A DNA stretch of 64,000 nucleotides, taken from positions 434,001 through 498,000 of the forward strand of contig JAFFSR010000308.1 in NCBI GenBank assembly GCA_017163975.1. Reading direction: 5' to 3'. This document shows positions 53,328 to 63,279 of the stretch, piece by piece (positions within the stretch are counted from its first letter, which is position 1; the number at the start of each line of letters is the position of its first letter). Position numbers and translations under genes: made by a program. The notes beneath the pieces were generated by a model. That model worked only from the letters and a program-made list of their open reading frames with translations. It made no database searches and was not told the origin of the DNA. This DNA is from Anastatus disparis. Taxonomy: Eukaryota; Arthropoda; Insecta; Hymenoptera; Eupelmidae.

Positions 53328-55189
53328 TTACATTATATTCATATTTGAAATTTCATATGTAAGTTTATCATGCAACTGAGTTGTTAGAGCTTTAGTAAAA
53401 ATATCAGCTAATTGTTCTTTTGACTTTATCCATTCAATATTAATGTGTTTTCTAGTTACACATTCTTTGACATAGTTCTCACGTCTTTCTACCATGTGTC
53501 TTAAGCGGTTTCCACCGTTGACTTTCGCACATGATATTGCAGACATGTTATCACAGTACAACGAGATTGGAAATAGATCTCTATTAATCATTAGTTTGAT
53601 GGAGTTATGCATTGACATGATCTCTTGACACGTCTCGCTCATAGCTACATATTCAGATTGGCAAGTTGAGAGAGCTACACTAGGCTGCTTGTGTGTTCTC
53701 CAGGACACAGCATTCCCAAACAATCTAATAACATAACCACATGTTGTTAAGGAGTTCTTACAATCTGACAGACTTGCATCTGAAAATGCTTCCATATCAT
53801 TCGAGGTGTTTCTAAAGATCAGCTCATAATGTCTAGTTCCTGATAAATATCGGAAGACTCTAGTTACCATTTCCCAATCATATTTGGTGGGGTTGACTTG
53901 ATGACGGCTCAAGACATTGACTGCATAAGATATGTCTGGTCTAGTCGAGCTTGCCAAGTACAACAAGGAACCAACAGCTTCTCTATATTGTTTATTAGGT
54001 GTAGCGACCTCTGTATACTCGTTCTCTTCTCTATTTTTCCTCAATAAGTTTGAAACATCACTTTGTTTCATAGGTGTACATGTAGGTGTACATTTATCAA
54101 ATCCAAATCTATGAAGCATCTTACTGATGAACTTAGTTTGATTCAATCTAATTGTTTGTTCATTAAAGTCTCTAGTGATCTTAATACCAAGAAATTCTTT
54201 AGGATTTCCCAAGTCCTTTACTTTAAATTTCTCACTCAACTTATCTCTAGTTTCGTTTAGCAGTTTATCGTTTGAGCCAGCTATCAATATATCGTCAACA
54301 TACAAAATCACTATTGTGAAATCATTGCTTGAGCGTTTCAAGAAAAGACAAGGATCTATGTCATTTGAATCAAAACCAAGTTCTTTGATAGCTTCAGAAA
54401 ATTTGTCGTTCCATTTCTTTGGACTTATCTTTAATCCATATAGAGATTTATTCAATTTCCAGACAAATTTCTTTCTCATATCTTTACTCAATTCTATTCC
54501 TTCAGGAATTTCCATGTAGATCTCTTCACTTAGATCTCCATAAAGAAATGCAGTTTCAATATCTAGTTGCATTATCTTAAGTCTATACTTATTAGCAATA
54601 AGCGCAACCGCAACGCGCGTCAAAATTAGCCAATCCACCAAAAACCCTGGACGTTTTTGGTTACAAAATGTGACAGACAGTCCTAGCCTGATGTAATGTG
54701 TTAAACAGTCCGGGCGGGGTTTTTTATAATAAATAAAGACAATATCCTAAAAAAAAAAAAAAAAAAAAAAAACTATTAGCAATCACAGGAATGCTCGTGA
54801 TAATGACTCAGTGCATATGTCTCTCTCAAATCATAAGTATTTCTATCTTGAAATCCTCTAGTGACTAGTCTAGCTTTATACTTATGCTCTCCAAGTTCAT
54901 TTATCTTTCTTTTAAATACCCATCTAGAACTGATTATATTTGGCTTTCTATTTTCTGCATAAGTTTCCAATCTCTCTGTTGGAACATATACTTGCTTATT
55001 TTTAAGAGCTTCCAGTTCATTCTTGATCGCTTGGATCCAATTTTCACTCTCTTTTGAGTTAACAGCTTCCCTGTAAGATTGAGGATCACCTTGAATTTTC
55101 GCTAAGAGAGCATGATATTTAATATCACTCAATACTTCATCATAATTTTCTAAGACTGACGTTTCTGTATCATCATTCAAAAAGAACAA
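53328..55189 (-). pseudogene. Copia reverse transcriptase and RNase H, split by an insert
   Basis: The N-terminal part (54776-55189) shows the copia RT entry WIQAIKNELEALKNKQVYVP and RWVFKRKINELGEHKYKARL. It then shifts frame just before a retroposed insert at 54600-54773. Coding resumes with ANKYRLKIMQLDIETAFLYG, LNKSLYGLK and the catalytic ILYVDDILIAG, then KVKDLGNPKEFLGIKI. RNase H follows with GYVIRLFGNAVSWRT (TCQSEYVAMSET) to the stop at 53328. All catalytic motifs are present in the DNA, but the insert and the frame change block a full product. Confidence 0.9.
54600..54773 (+). mobile_element. Poly(A) retroposed fragment (SINE, truncated LINE or mRNA end)
   Basis: About 150 bp of sequence ends in AATAAATAAAG then 23 or more A's, flanked by the 10-bp duplication TATTAGCAAT (54590-54599 and 54774-54783). 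This is classic target-primed insertion. The body (GGTTACAAAATGTGACAGAC; TCCGGGCGGGG) has no recognised family. It disrupts the copia RT. Confidence 0.88.
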
Positions 55190-55205
55190 TACAGTTGCTT
55201 CTTTT

Positions 55206-57095
55206 CTAGGTCTCCCTCTTTTTCTTACAACTGGTTGCTGGTGAGGTTCTCTCCTCTGGACTTAACATTGGTTCATCAGATATCACATTCAGTTCATTCT
55301 GTTCGTTAGAACAATCCATTTCTAATGAATTTACATTAAATTCAGATTTCTCTATGTTTTTGATTACGTCTTTGTAAGTTAGATCTTCAACAAATCTAAC
55401 GTGCTTACTCTCATATAATTTGTTACTATGATCAGGCACTATAATTACATAGCCAGTATCAACATATCCGACTAAGAAGCCCTTTAGAGCCTGAGGTGAA
55501 AATTTTGTAGCAGTATTCCTATGTATTTTGACGAAAGCGAGGCATCCAAATCTCTTCATTTGATCTAAAGGCAGAGACTTCTCCTTTAAAATCATTTTTA
55601 ATGGTGCTAGCATTTCTACAGATTTATGTGGTGTTCTATTGTATACATACACTGCGGCTTTTGCGGCTAAATTCCAGTAAGTTGCCGGCAATCCTGAGTC
55701 CAGCATCATTACTCTAATTTTTGATTCTAAGGTTCTGTTGAACCTTTCAGCTACACCGTTATGTTGAGGTGTATCAGGGCAGGCAAGTTGCAGTTCTGCA
55801 CCATATTTCTTTAGTACAGTAACTGTTTCCAGTCCTGTGAATTCAGTTCCTCTATCGCATCGAAGGTAACTGAGTTTTTCTTCTGAACCAATCAAATTTC
55901 TTAGACTCTTAATAAACGATTCTAAGTGTTCAGGAGTTTCTGTTTTGGTTTTCATTGGATATACTAAAGCTGCTCTGGAGTAATCATCAATAATTACCAG
56001 AATAAATCTGTATCCACTTGGGTGAGACTGAGGTGATATTGGTCCCATGGTGTCTGCATGTATTATTTGCAGAGGTTTAGTTGCTCTCGTTCTAGTTTTT
56101 GAGAAACTCAATTTGCTACTGTTTGCTTCTAAACAAGTTTGACATTTGGCTATACTGCTATCTTCAACTAATTCCCTTTTGTTTAATTGTATTCTGTTAT
56201 TCTTTATTAATTCTAGCAAGTAGGATTTCGACGCATGTCCCAATCTATAATGCCATAGAAGTATTTCTGACAGTTTCTTATTATCAAAGTTATTTTGTTT
56301 TACTATATTATTATTTAGAATTACATTAGCATTATCTACTGAATCTACAGTATGAGTTTTTCGATTGCTCAAGGTTTTTAGAAAATCTGTATTTAATTCT
56401 TGTTTGTCTGTTTTATCATTGTCAAGAATGATTTTATTTTCTACGTTATTTTCTATATTTGAGTTTTCAGATTGACTGTAAACTTTGCTTCTTGTATTGT
56501 AAAAGGATGTGACTTCATTTATATCAGAATTATAATCTTTATTGATTTTCAATTTAATTGTCCAGAAGGGACATTTATAGTCTCCGGTGAGTATATTCTC
56601 TTTGATTTTAGGATCATAAATCTCAATAACTTTATTATTTAAGTAAATTTCTAAGCCATTATCCACAAATTTCCTTAAAGACAACAAGTTATTAGACAGA
56701 TTTTCAGAATATAAAGTATTTTTCAATTCAGCTTTTCTATCCTTTTCTATGTCAATTTTAATTTTACCGGATCCTTCCGTGTTAAAATTACTGTTCTTAT
56801 CGGCGCATTTAATCTTAGTTTTTACATTTTTATTTAGTTTGTCTAAATAAATTTTTGAGTTACAAAGGTGCTCGGTAGCACCTGAATCAGCTATAAAATC
56901 TATTAGAAATTGATTATTACACTTACCCTTATAATTTTCAGCAATGGCTTGTAAAGAGTAGGTTTTCGGAGGATCACCAACAGTATTACTATGGTTTGAA
57001 CCAACATTTCCATTGTATTTTGTTCTATTAGTGAGATTAGATTTGTTGCTGTTTTCACGCTTGCGATCAGTTCTCTTTGAGGAAGAAAATCTCAA
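55206..57095 (-). CDS. Copia protease and integrase region
   Basis: This is a 629-codon open frame. Protease: FIADSGATEHLCNS. GAG-pre-integrase: LLWHYRLGHASKSYLLELIK with CQTCLEA (HHCC). Integrase core: HADTMGPI, LRCDRGTEFTG and NGVAERFNRTLE, the D-D-E set in copia spacing. Next come the copia GKKxRR-like end region FGCLAFVKIH, KGFLVGY and HVRFVED. It is open from just after the zinc knuckles to 55206, where a frame change separates it from RT. This part could still yield active enzymes if gag-pol were expressed. Confidence 0.9.
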   Translation of the reverse strand: MRFSSSKRTDRKRENSNKSNLTNRTKYNGNVGSNHSNTVGDPPKTYSLQAIAENYKGKCNNQFLIDFIADSGATEHLCNSKIYLDKLNKNVKTKIKCADKNSNFNTEGSGKIKIDIEKDRKAELKNTLYSENLSNNLLSLRKFVDNGLEIYLNNKVIEIYDPKIKENILTGDYKCPFWTIKLKINKDYNSDINEVTSFYNTRSKVYSQSENSNIENNVENKIILDNDKTDKQELNTDFLKTLSNRKTHTVDSVDNANVILNNNIVKQNNFDNKKLSEILLWHYRLGHASKSYLLELIKNNRIQLNKRELVEDSSIAKCQTCLEANSSKLSFSKTRTRATKPLQIIHADTMGPISPQSHPSGYRFILVIIDDYSRAALVYPMKTKTETPEHLESFIKSLRNLIGSEEKLSYLRCDRGTEFTGLETVTVLKKYGAELQLACPDTPQHNGVAERFNRTLESKIRVMMLDSGLPATYWNLAAKAAVYVYNRTPHKSVEMLAPLKMILKEKSLPLDQMKRFGCLAFVKIHRNTATKFSPQALKGFLVGYVDTGYVIIVPDHSNKLYESKHVRFVEDLTYKDVIKNIEKSEFNVNSLEMDCSNEQNELNVISDEPMLSPEERTSPATSCKKKRET

Positions 57096-58733
57096 TGTTT
57101 TTCTCCCTGCAGAAGGCGACCAACGTCCTCTTTTGGCCTCGCTGACTGACTCTCTGTCAGTGTTACCTTTTCTTTTTCGGCAGTCACGTGCAACATGAGT
57201 GCCGATCTTATGGCAAGAGTAGCAGAATCTTTTGCCCGGGTTTGGACAGTTTCTTTCTATATGTCCATCAGCTCCACAGCCTTTGCAAAATACTCTTTTG
57301 CTTTGGTGTAAAAGGCAGTTGTTTGTGATTGCTGTTTCGATATCTCTCCGAGCTTGATAGTATCCACCTGTAACAAGTGACTTTTTAGTTGATTGAAAGA
57401 CATTTCCTTTGAGGTTGTTTCTTTAAAAATACAATCAGTTATTAAAATTTCAGGAACTGCTTCAACTACAGCCTGAATAAAACAGTCTCGTTTTTCTTTC
57501 TCTTGTATTGTACCAGCATCTGGTATATTTTCAAAAATTCTAATTTTTTCATCGAATTTATCAATAAATTCAGCAGCTGTTTCTTTCTTTGGTTTGAAAC
57601 GCAAAGAAAATAACTCTTGCTTAGCTGAGATACTCGTAGTTCTAGATTCTAGTCTTTTAATTTCTTTCAATTTATCTAAGATTTCTTTAGGCTCCTTTAA
57701 GTGTATAATTTTATTATGATAATCAGAATTTATGTGATTTATAATTATATCTCTAACTTTAAATTTATCTTCAGCTATCTTATTATCATCAAACAATAAA
57801 TCAAAGTTATTTTCAAAAACATAACCTAGTTTTCTAATTCTAATTTCAGACTTCAAGTAGTCCTCAAATATTTCAAATTTTATGTCTTTAGAGAGTTTAT
57901 AATTTCTAGTAACTGCTTGATCTCTACTAGATAATTCTATTTTTAATTGATCTGTGAGATCATTTAAATTTGTTTTGTTTACATTTATACTTTTACTATT
58001 ATCTAATTTATTTTTATTATCTACGTCTTTTTCTATCATAATTTTTCTACACGTTTTTTCAATCAACTCACTTAAATTTCCTACCGTTAACTGACTTAAA
58101 TTATTAAGTTTTTCAAAATTAACATTAGAACTTACATTATCATGTGGATACTTATTGTCTCGAGATTTCGAGTTGAGATGAAAAGGGTTGTTTTGCTCAT
58201 CTTCACTGGGCGCTCCACAGCTCCCTGTTTGGTTGTCTGGAATTTCACCTTCTTCCAGCTCCGCTTCAGGTGACACCTGGGCTGAGGGTCTAACCATAGG
58301 GGTAGACGTAGTTATGCCCCTTTTAATAAGTAGTTTGATTTGATAATGGGCTTTCCAGGTCTGAGTGTTGTGTCAGGTTGTGACGAGAACTCTATTGTTC
58401 TGGCTTCTTGAGGAACTGTTAGCTTGTCTACTAACATTTCCATCCCTTTCAAAAATAATTTTGTTTGAGCTTCCATCATGCTGATGACTTCAGACCGCGT
58501 TATAGAATCAGCCTGATATACCAAATTGAAATTATAGAATTTCTCTCTCCTCGGCCAGATTCTCTCAATGAGCTGCCATTCTTCATCACTCAGATTTTTG
58601 TCGAATCTCCTCAACTGGTGCTCTGACAACCAGAAGAATAGTGCACCATTTGAGTGCCTTGACAGGGTGACAGTGTCCAATCGGTAGGCATTGAACGAAC
58701 CTTCTTGCTCTTCAACAGTATTCCACTCTCGCA
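57096..58733 (-). pseudogene. Copia Gag, main part with two zinc knuckles
   Basis: The frames 58312-58733 and 57257-58297 and the zinc-knuckle stretch (about 57130-57300, CKGCGADGHIERNC and CYSCHKIGTHVARDC, both CCHC) are one Gag broken by frame changes near 58305 and 57290. The N-terminal block (FWLSEHQLRRFD ... PRREKFYNFNLVYQ ... MMEAQTKLFLKGMEMLVDKL) precedes ELEEGEIPD and an Asn/Lys/Asp-rich region. The capsid-like part contains FSLRFKPKKETAAEFIDKFD. The same N-terminal block is found in the relic at 13.9-14.8 kb. It is continuous at its 5' side with a splice acceptor at 58766/58767. Confidence 0.8.
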
Positions 58734-59415
58734 AAATTATTTGTCTGAACTCCTCAAGATCAGCACCTAAGGGTTAATTAATTAATAAGTTTTCATTCAA
58801 AATGTTTTTCCGGTAAGCGTAGCTTCGATTGTTAATTTTAGGTTAAGAAAATCTGTGAGTTATTATTAGAAAATTCAATGTTTTTAATCTACGAATTTAT
58901 CTCTTTCACAAATCATTTATATAAAAGGTTTTAAGAATTTAATTTAATTAAGAAATTAATTGTGTTCTGATTTTCCAACACAAAAAAAAACTTTTCTTTT
59001 TCACTATCTTATGTCTTCCGCGTATATAGTCCTTGTCATGTTAAGGCAGTATATACTTACTTAAAATATTATATCTGTCTCTCTTTTACACTTCACCTTC
59101 TAATACGCCCGAATAGAGAGGACGCTTCTAAGAAACGCAGGCTTTTAGATATTGCCTTTTACCTCCCCTCCTTTCGGCGTGTGTCAAATTCTCAGAAAAC
59201 ACTCAACGTATTTAGCTTCTATCTTACGATTTCTATATTCAAACTTTTATATATATATATTTTAATTTATTTTATCAAATTTTCTTTCTATTAAATTGAA
59301 ATTTCTAATTTTCAATTGTCTCTCCCTCTAAATTTCAATTTCGATAGTAGATAAAGATTAACATTTACTTACCATGGGACGAACCTGCCACACACAAATT
59401 TTGACTTAAAGCCAT
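58734..59415 (-). other. Apparent intron-containing 5' end of copia gag
   Basis: ATG at 59413-59415 opens 14 codons (MALSQNLCVAGSSH) ending at a consensus donor (ATG|GTAAGT, exon end 59373). An acceptor (CCCTTAG|GTGCTG, exon start 58766) restores the frame into ADLEEFRQIILREW and so into Gag. The intron is 606 bp. There is no ATG between the acceptor and the long frame in phase, which supports splicing. The related relic has an AG at the equivalent position (just before ACTAACATGGAGGAATTC on the minus strand, near 14836). Confidence 0.6.
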
Positions 59416-59660
59416 AGTACGATGCGAGAGAAACTTCTACACGTTTCACCTCACTCTGCACTCCAGGTGCAATCCACCAATTTTTGCACAAAGCAACGTT
59501 ACCCTTTGTTTCTATCTCTTTTTTTATTTTTTTTTTCTTCAAATTCTTTAGTAAATTGTGTCGTTCGGCCTCACATGGCTCACTTTCACATTTACACTTC
59601 GAGTGTTTTTCTATTACAAAGACACAATTAAACGAGGAAAAATCTCACAAAGAAAATACG

Positions 59661-59688
59661 TGGAAGCGGTACCCACTCGCCCATAACC
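59661..59688 (-). promoter_or_regulatory. Primer-binding site: initiator tRNA-Met half
   Basis: The plus strand reads TGGAAGCGG...CCCATAACC next to the LTR, as in the D-arm and anticodon region of initiator tRNA-Met. The primer would be an internal tRNA fragment, the copia mode of priming. Confidence 0.8.
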
Positions 59689-59992
59689 TGTAGGATTATT
59701 TATATTATTTTATTTATTAGTGGGTTGAATAAATAAAAAGTTAGGTAAAGTAATTTAGATTGACGCTGTATTTAATCTATAGTAAATAAGACAAACAAAC
59801 TAGATAAAACTCTACGTTATAAAATACACTCTAGGCAATCAGGCAAGAAACGAAAGAAGCGTGTTGGCTCTAGCAACATCTGTCTTAGACTGACTGCACG
59901 CGTGCCGCCGGTGCGAGTTGTTCGAGAGCAGGTGTCGCTTCAAGCGCTAAGATTTCCTTGATATTTATTCTGTCAAGTGATTCGCTCCAACA
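59689..59992 (-). repeat. 5' LTR of the copia element
   Basis: A 304-bp copy of 52896-53200, followed by the TGTTT duplication at 59993-59997. Confidence 0.95.
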
Positions 59993-60230
59993 TGTTTCAT
60001 CGTCATCATCATTATAACCACCATCAGTACTATACCCATCACCACCTCCTACCTGAATAGGATTTGCTTCATCAGAAGCTGATGATGATGATGATGATGA
60101 TAAGTCGTCATCATATCCTATACTTTCAGACTCACTTGAAATTATAGATGATGAAGAGTTTGATATGGAAACGATGAAGGATGAGGAAGAAGAATCGGAA
60201 AAAATAGAATTTTCATCATCTAAATTTTAT
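59993..60230 (-). pseudogene. pPolB: P2 polymerase, N-terminal acidic/Ser-rich part
   Basis: The minus-strand frame runs through DDENSIFSDSSSSSFIVSIS, a GYDDDLSSSSSSSASDEA stretch, and VGGGDGYSTDGGYNDDDDET up to the copia border. The frame then resumes on the left side of the copia element with Asp/Glu-rich codons leading to SPGERFTVF. The GGG-x-x-D start parallels the P1 frame at 25406. The CAG just before the Val/Gly codons could be a splice acceptor. Confidence 0.65.
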
Positions 60231-61890
60231 TAATTATTTTTATTAACATTTTTTATTAATCATTTATTAAAAAATGTTTATTAATTATTTATTTAAATTT
60301 CCAATAACTAAATTATATTTTGAATATATTAAAAAATATGATTATTATTCTTCTGGAGGTCCAGCAAAACTTTCACTCACACGAGACAATGAATCTCCTG
60401 AGTTTGTCTCGAGATACAAAACAGAATCTGGATCGGTAGCTAGATCAAACAGCCATCTCATCTCTTGAGTGCGTCTAAATAACTTGGAACCTCGTGAAAA
60501 CTTTCGCTGACCCTTCGAATAACTAAATAAAAATAAAAACAAAATACTGGTAGATAAATTGTTTTCATTTTAATTATTAAAAATAAAAAATTATCAACTC
60601 ACACTCATTAATAAGATGATCATACCGATTGTTCTCGTTGAATGTGTGTACTATGACTACACCTCCGTTTACTTTTTGAATCATCATCATCGTCGTCGTC
60701 ATTCTGTTCTCTCAAAAAAAAATTGTGCAGCTGAGCCAATCTTACATTCCATTGGTCTCAAGCGTTAGAATTTCCACTGGAACATTTTACAAATTATGTT
60801 GATAATAAAAATATAAACTATATTAATACATAATATTTATTTTAAAGAATTATAAGTTTGATCATATAAATATTTTTGGGATATATTTATTTTTATTGAT
60901 ATATAACAAAAATTTAATTGTTATGAAGCAAATAAAAAAATATTAAAAATTTTTTGAACAAATTAAAAACTTAATACAAAAAATTTAATTATTATTTTAT
61001 AAAATTTTCAATTTCATATTAAGAACACTTCTATTTTTAAATCTTTGACGTATGTGTCATTCAGGTGTACAATAAGCTTATGATACATATAGAAAATCAG
61101 AGAGGATTGACGCATATTGTTAGTACGTAAGAAAAAAAATAGCTGCTATTTACTACTTTACAACGGAAAGTCCATCTCTTTCTCACTAACTAAATTTTAT
61201 ATACTTTCTTTCTGTCATTGTATATATTAAAACATGTAAGAAATATTTTTTGACAAATTATTATAAAATTTTTAATTAAATTTGAATTTTTTGGTAAAAA
61301 TATTGTTTTAATAGAATTTCGATAAAACGTACAATACTTTTAAATAGAAAATAATGTTAAATATAAAAAATATATATTAATCAATTTTAATATTAATACG
61401 TATTAAAAACAAATTCAAAATAACTTAAAAAGATTTTATGTAGTCAACTAAAAACGGTTTAAGAAAAATGGAAAGAGAAAAAAGTTGTAGGCTATAGTTT
61501 TTCTAATCACATTGTAAAAACCTATAATAAAAGACACTAAGAGAACGAAAGAGGCGTGATTTATGGCAAGCATTGAAAAAAATTTTAGTAAAACTTTCCT
61601 TAACTTTTCTTTCTTTATTTTTTATTATCATGTCTTGCAAAACTGCAATATGATTTCATCCTTTTTTTAATGTATTGCACCACAATATCATGCGCGTGCT
61701 CATTATTTTTGAAAAATCTTCTATGAAAAAAATGCAATTTTTCGTGGTCTACAATTGCTTAACAAGTAAAAGAATTCTACTAAGCCACGCTTTACGAATC
61801 CTCACGCTAATGCAAGGTTCAAGATTAACAGGTACACTACCTTTAATTAAATAAATCATTACATTTTTCATTACCTGAATCTTTTAGTAT
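60231..61890. other. AT-rich DNA with two possible minus-strand exons
   Basis: A 58-codon exon-like stretch ending in a stop near 60345 follows a TTATTTAG acceptor (YSKGQRKFSRGSKLFRRTQE; SVLYLETNSGDSLSRVSES). Another at about 60606-60760 reads WNVRLAQLHNFFLREQNDDD and then DSKSKRRCSHSTHIQREQS. The splice phases could not be matched, so I do not join them. No family is recognised. The rest is AT-rich without features. Confidence 0.35.
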
Positions 61891-62760
61891 ACTTGTAACA
61901 TGAACACAGGTTCCTTTTTCAATTCCTTTTTCCAGGGATTTTTCAGCAAAATTTTGTACTTCTACAGGTATTCATCTTTCACCGTTGGTAACAGTTCTAT
62001 AAGCATATAATTATCCTGATCGTAAGGACACAAGTATAAAACACGTCCTAATATATCCTTTGATTGCTATTAAATTTTTTAAATCATAATTTTATTTTTT
62101 GGAATAATTAATAATAATGATAAGAATAATAAAATAAATTAGTTTGCTTTTTAACTATACACATTAAAATAAAAATTATATTCAAACTCACTAATTAAAC
62201 CATTTGATGAAGCAATGTTATCAAAATCTACATCACATATAGATTGTTGAGCTGTAACATCTCTATGGAATCCTAGGTAGCGTACACTAGACCAAGACTA
62301 GATTATTACTTCATTCAGTAACATCTTCGAATTTTCTTCTACTATTTTTTACTTACAACATTGTGCTGCTTCGATATAAAGAATCCATAAAAAAAATTTG
62401 AATTGTTTATTAATTCATTAATTATATATCATAATAAAAAATAAAATAAATATTATTTTAAGATTTACTCTATTAATTTGAAGTTCTGATTCATATTGAT
62501 GAATTAAATCGTTCCATAAGAGTACGTTCAAATTTTTGTTGCCATTGCTGAGAACAAATTTTAATAACCGACTACCACTTTGTAAAGTTTTGACAGGTTT
62601 TATTTCCAGGATAAATCCCTTACTTTCTCTAAAAAAAAATAAAGCGATAAGCAATAAAAACAAAAATAATGATAAAAGACTATCCTTACATTGTTTTATC
62701 TCCAGAACACATTGCCTTAAGAGCAGCATCACTTGCAATTTTTCGTGGTCCACAATTGCT
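61891..62760 (-). pseudogene. Fragments of a possible OB-fold (RPA-like) protein
   Basis: An exon-like stretch at about 62463-62636 reads GFILEIKPVKTLQSGSRLLK then NLNVLLWNDLIHQYESELQI, which follows the strand pattern of an RPA-type OB fold (K-x-F-x-L-x(n)-W/F-N-x-x-x-x-x-Y/F). A short exon at about 62690-62757 (DHEKLQVMLLLRQCVLEIKQ) lies upstream. Farther downstream (61894-62076) EVQNFAEKSLEKGIEKGTCV is interrupted by stops. AATTTTTCGTGGTC.ACAATTGCTTAA appears both at about 61737 and 62738, so part of this gene is duplicated. Broken frames suggest relics, and the OB-fold call is tentative. Confidence 0.35.
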
Positions 62761-62763
62761 TAA

Positions 62764-62968
62764 GGCGACTTCGGATTTTAGGTTAGGTTTTATTTTTGAG
62801 TTTACAAATTACTCTTTCGATATGTAAAATTTTCCAGATTTTTTAATTTCCCACCATTCTACGGATTATAATAAATGGTGGAAAATTAAAAAATTCAAAA
62901 AATTTTAGAAACTGAAAGAGTAATTTGTAAACTACAAAATGAAATCGAACCAAACTTCCGTAGTCGCC
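62764..62968. mobile_element. 205-bp TTAA-target MITE
   Basis: TTAA at 62760-62763 and 62969-62972 flanks inverted ends GGCGACTTCGGATTTTAGGT / GGCGACTACGGAAGTTTGGT and inner arms around GTTTACAAATTACTCTTTC. The paralogous sequence at about 61757 has a single TTAA followed directly by CAAGTAAAAGAATTC, the empty site. Confidence 0.92.
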
Positions 62969-62972
62969 TTAA

Positions 62973-63279
62973 CAGGTAATAGAATTCATGTTTTAATTCT
63001 ATAAAAACCATGTGATTTACTCTTCGTCACCATAGAAAATCACATCGAGTATTAATCTGCGGAATACTCGTCCGAAGATAGTACATGATTTTAAAAATTT
63101 GTTCACGTTATGATAGGTCAGATGATAACATCGTGATAGATCTTATTATGACTGATACAAATTTTTTCAAGGGCTGACTTTTATACCCTTTAATTAAATT
63201 TATATTCTGATTATTTAGAGCTGTACTCACATGTGAAAATAAATTCTTAGAATTATATAGCACATGTAGTTTTAAAAAT
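62973..63279. other. Gap with no supported gene
   Basis: No feature is seen between the MITE and the BEL/Pao fragment. Confidence 0.5.

Larger units (their letters stand above)
52896..59992 (-). mobile_element. Ty1/copia retrotransposon, near-identical LTRs, inserted in P2
   Basis: LTRs at 52896-53200 and 59689-59992 (TGTTGGAGCG...CCTACA on the minus strand) differ by a single A. The 5-bp duplication TGTTT flanks the element (52891-52895, 59993-59997). A polypurine tract (GTGAGAGGGAG) precedes the 3' LTR. The primer site next to the 5' LTR reads GGTTATGGGCGAGTGGGT, matching the anticodon-arm half of initiator tRNA-Met as in Drosophila copia. Gag, protease, integrase and RT/RNase H follow in copia order but with frameshifts and a retroposed insert. 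Confidence 0.95.
45859..60230 (-). mobile_element. Remnant of a second Polinton (P2) with nested insertions
   Basis: P2 consists of a terminal-repeat-like left end (AAACAATTAAGTTAACGACT motifs at 45859-45960 and 47085-47175), GC-rich hairpins (47215-47425), and a single long polymerase pseudogene (47516-60230, minus strand). The ATPase, integrase and capsid genes expected between polymerase and terminal repeat are missing. Insertions found inside are a solo LTR, a TA-target element containing a TTAA-target element, and a copia element containing a retroposed fragment. The right terminal repeat was not found. Confidence 0.8.

Noticed and set aside
54176..54519. Plus-strand open frames across the copia RT region (for example 114 codons at 54175-54519)
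   Set aside because: They are antisense shadows of the well-supported RT/RNase H frame.
59661..59688. Real tRNA-Met gene fragment next to the copia LTR
   Set aside because: Only the D-arm to anticodon part is present and it lies exactly at the primer-binding site, so it is a primer match and not a gene.
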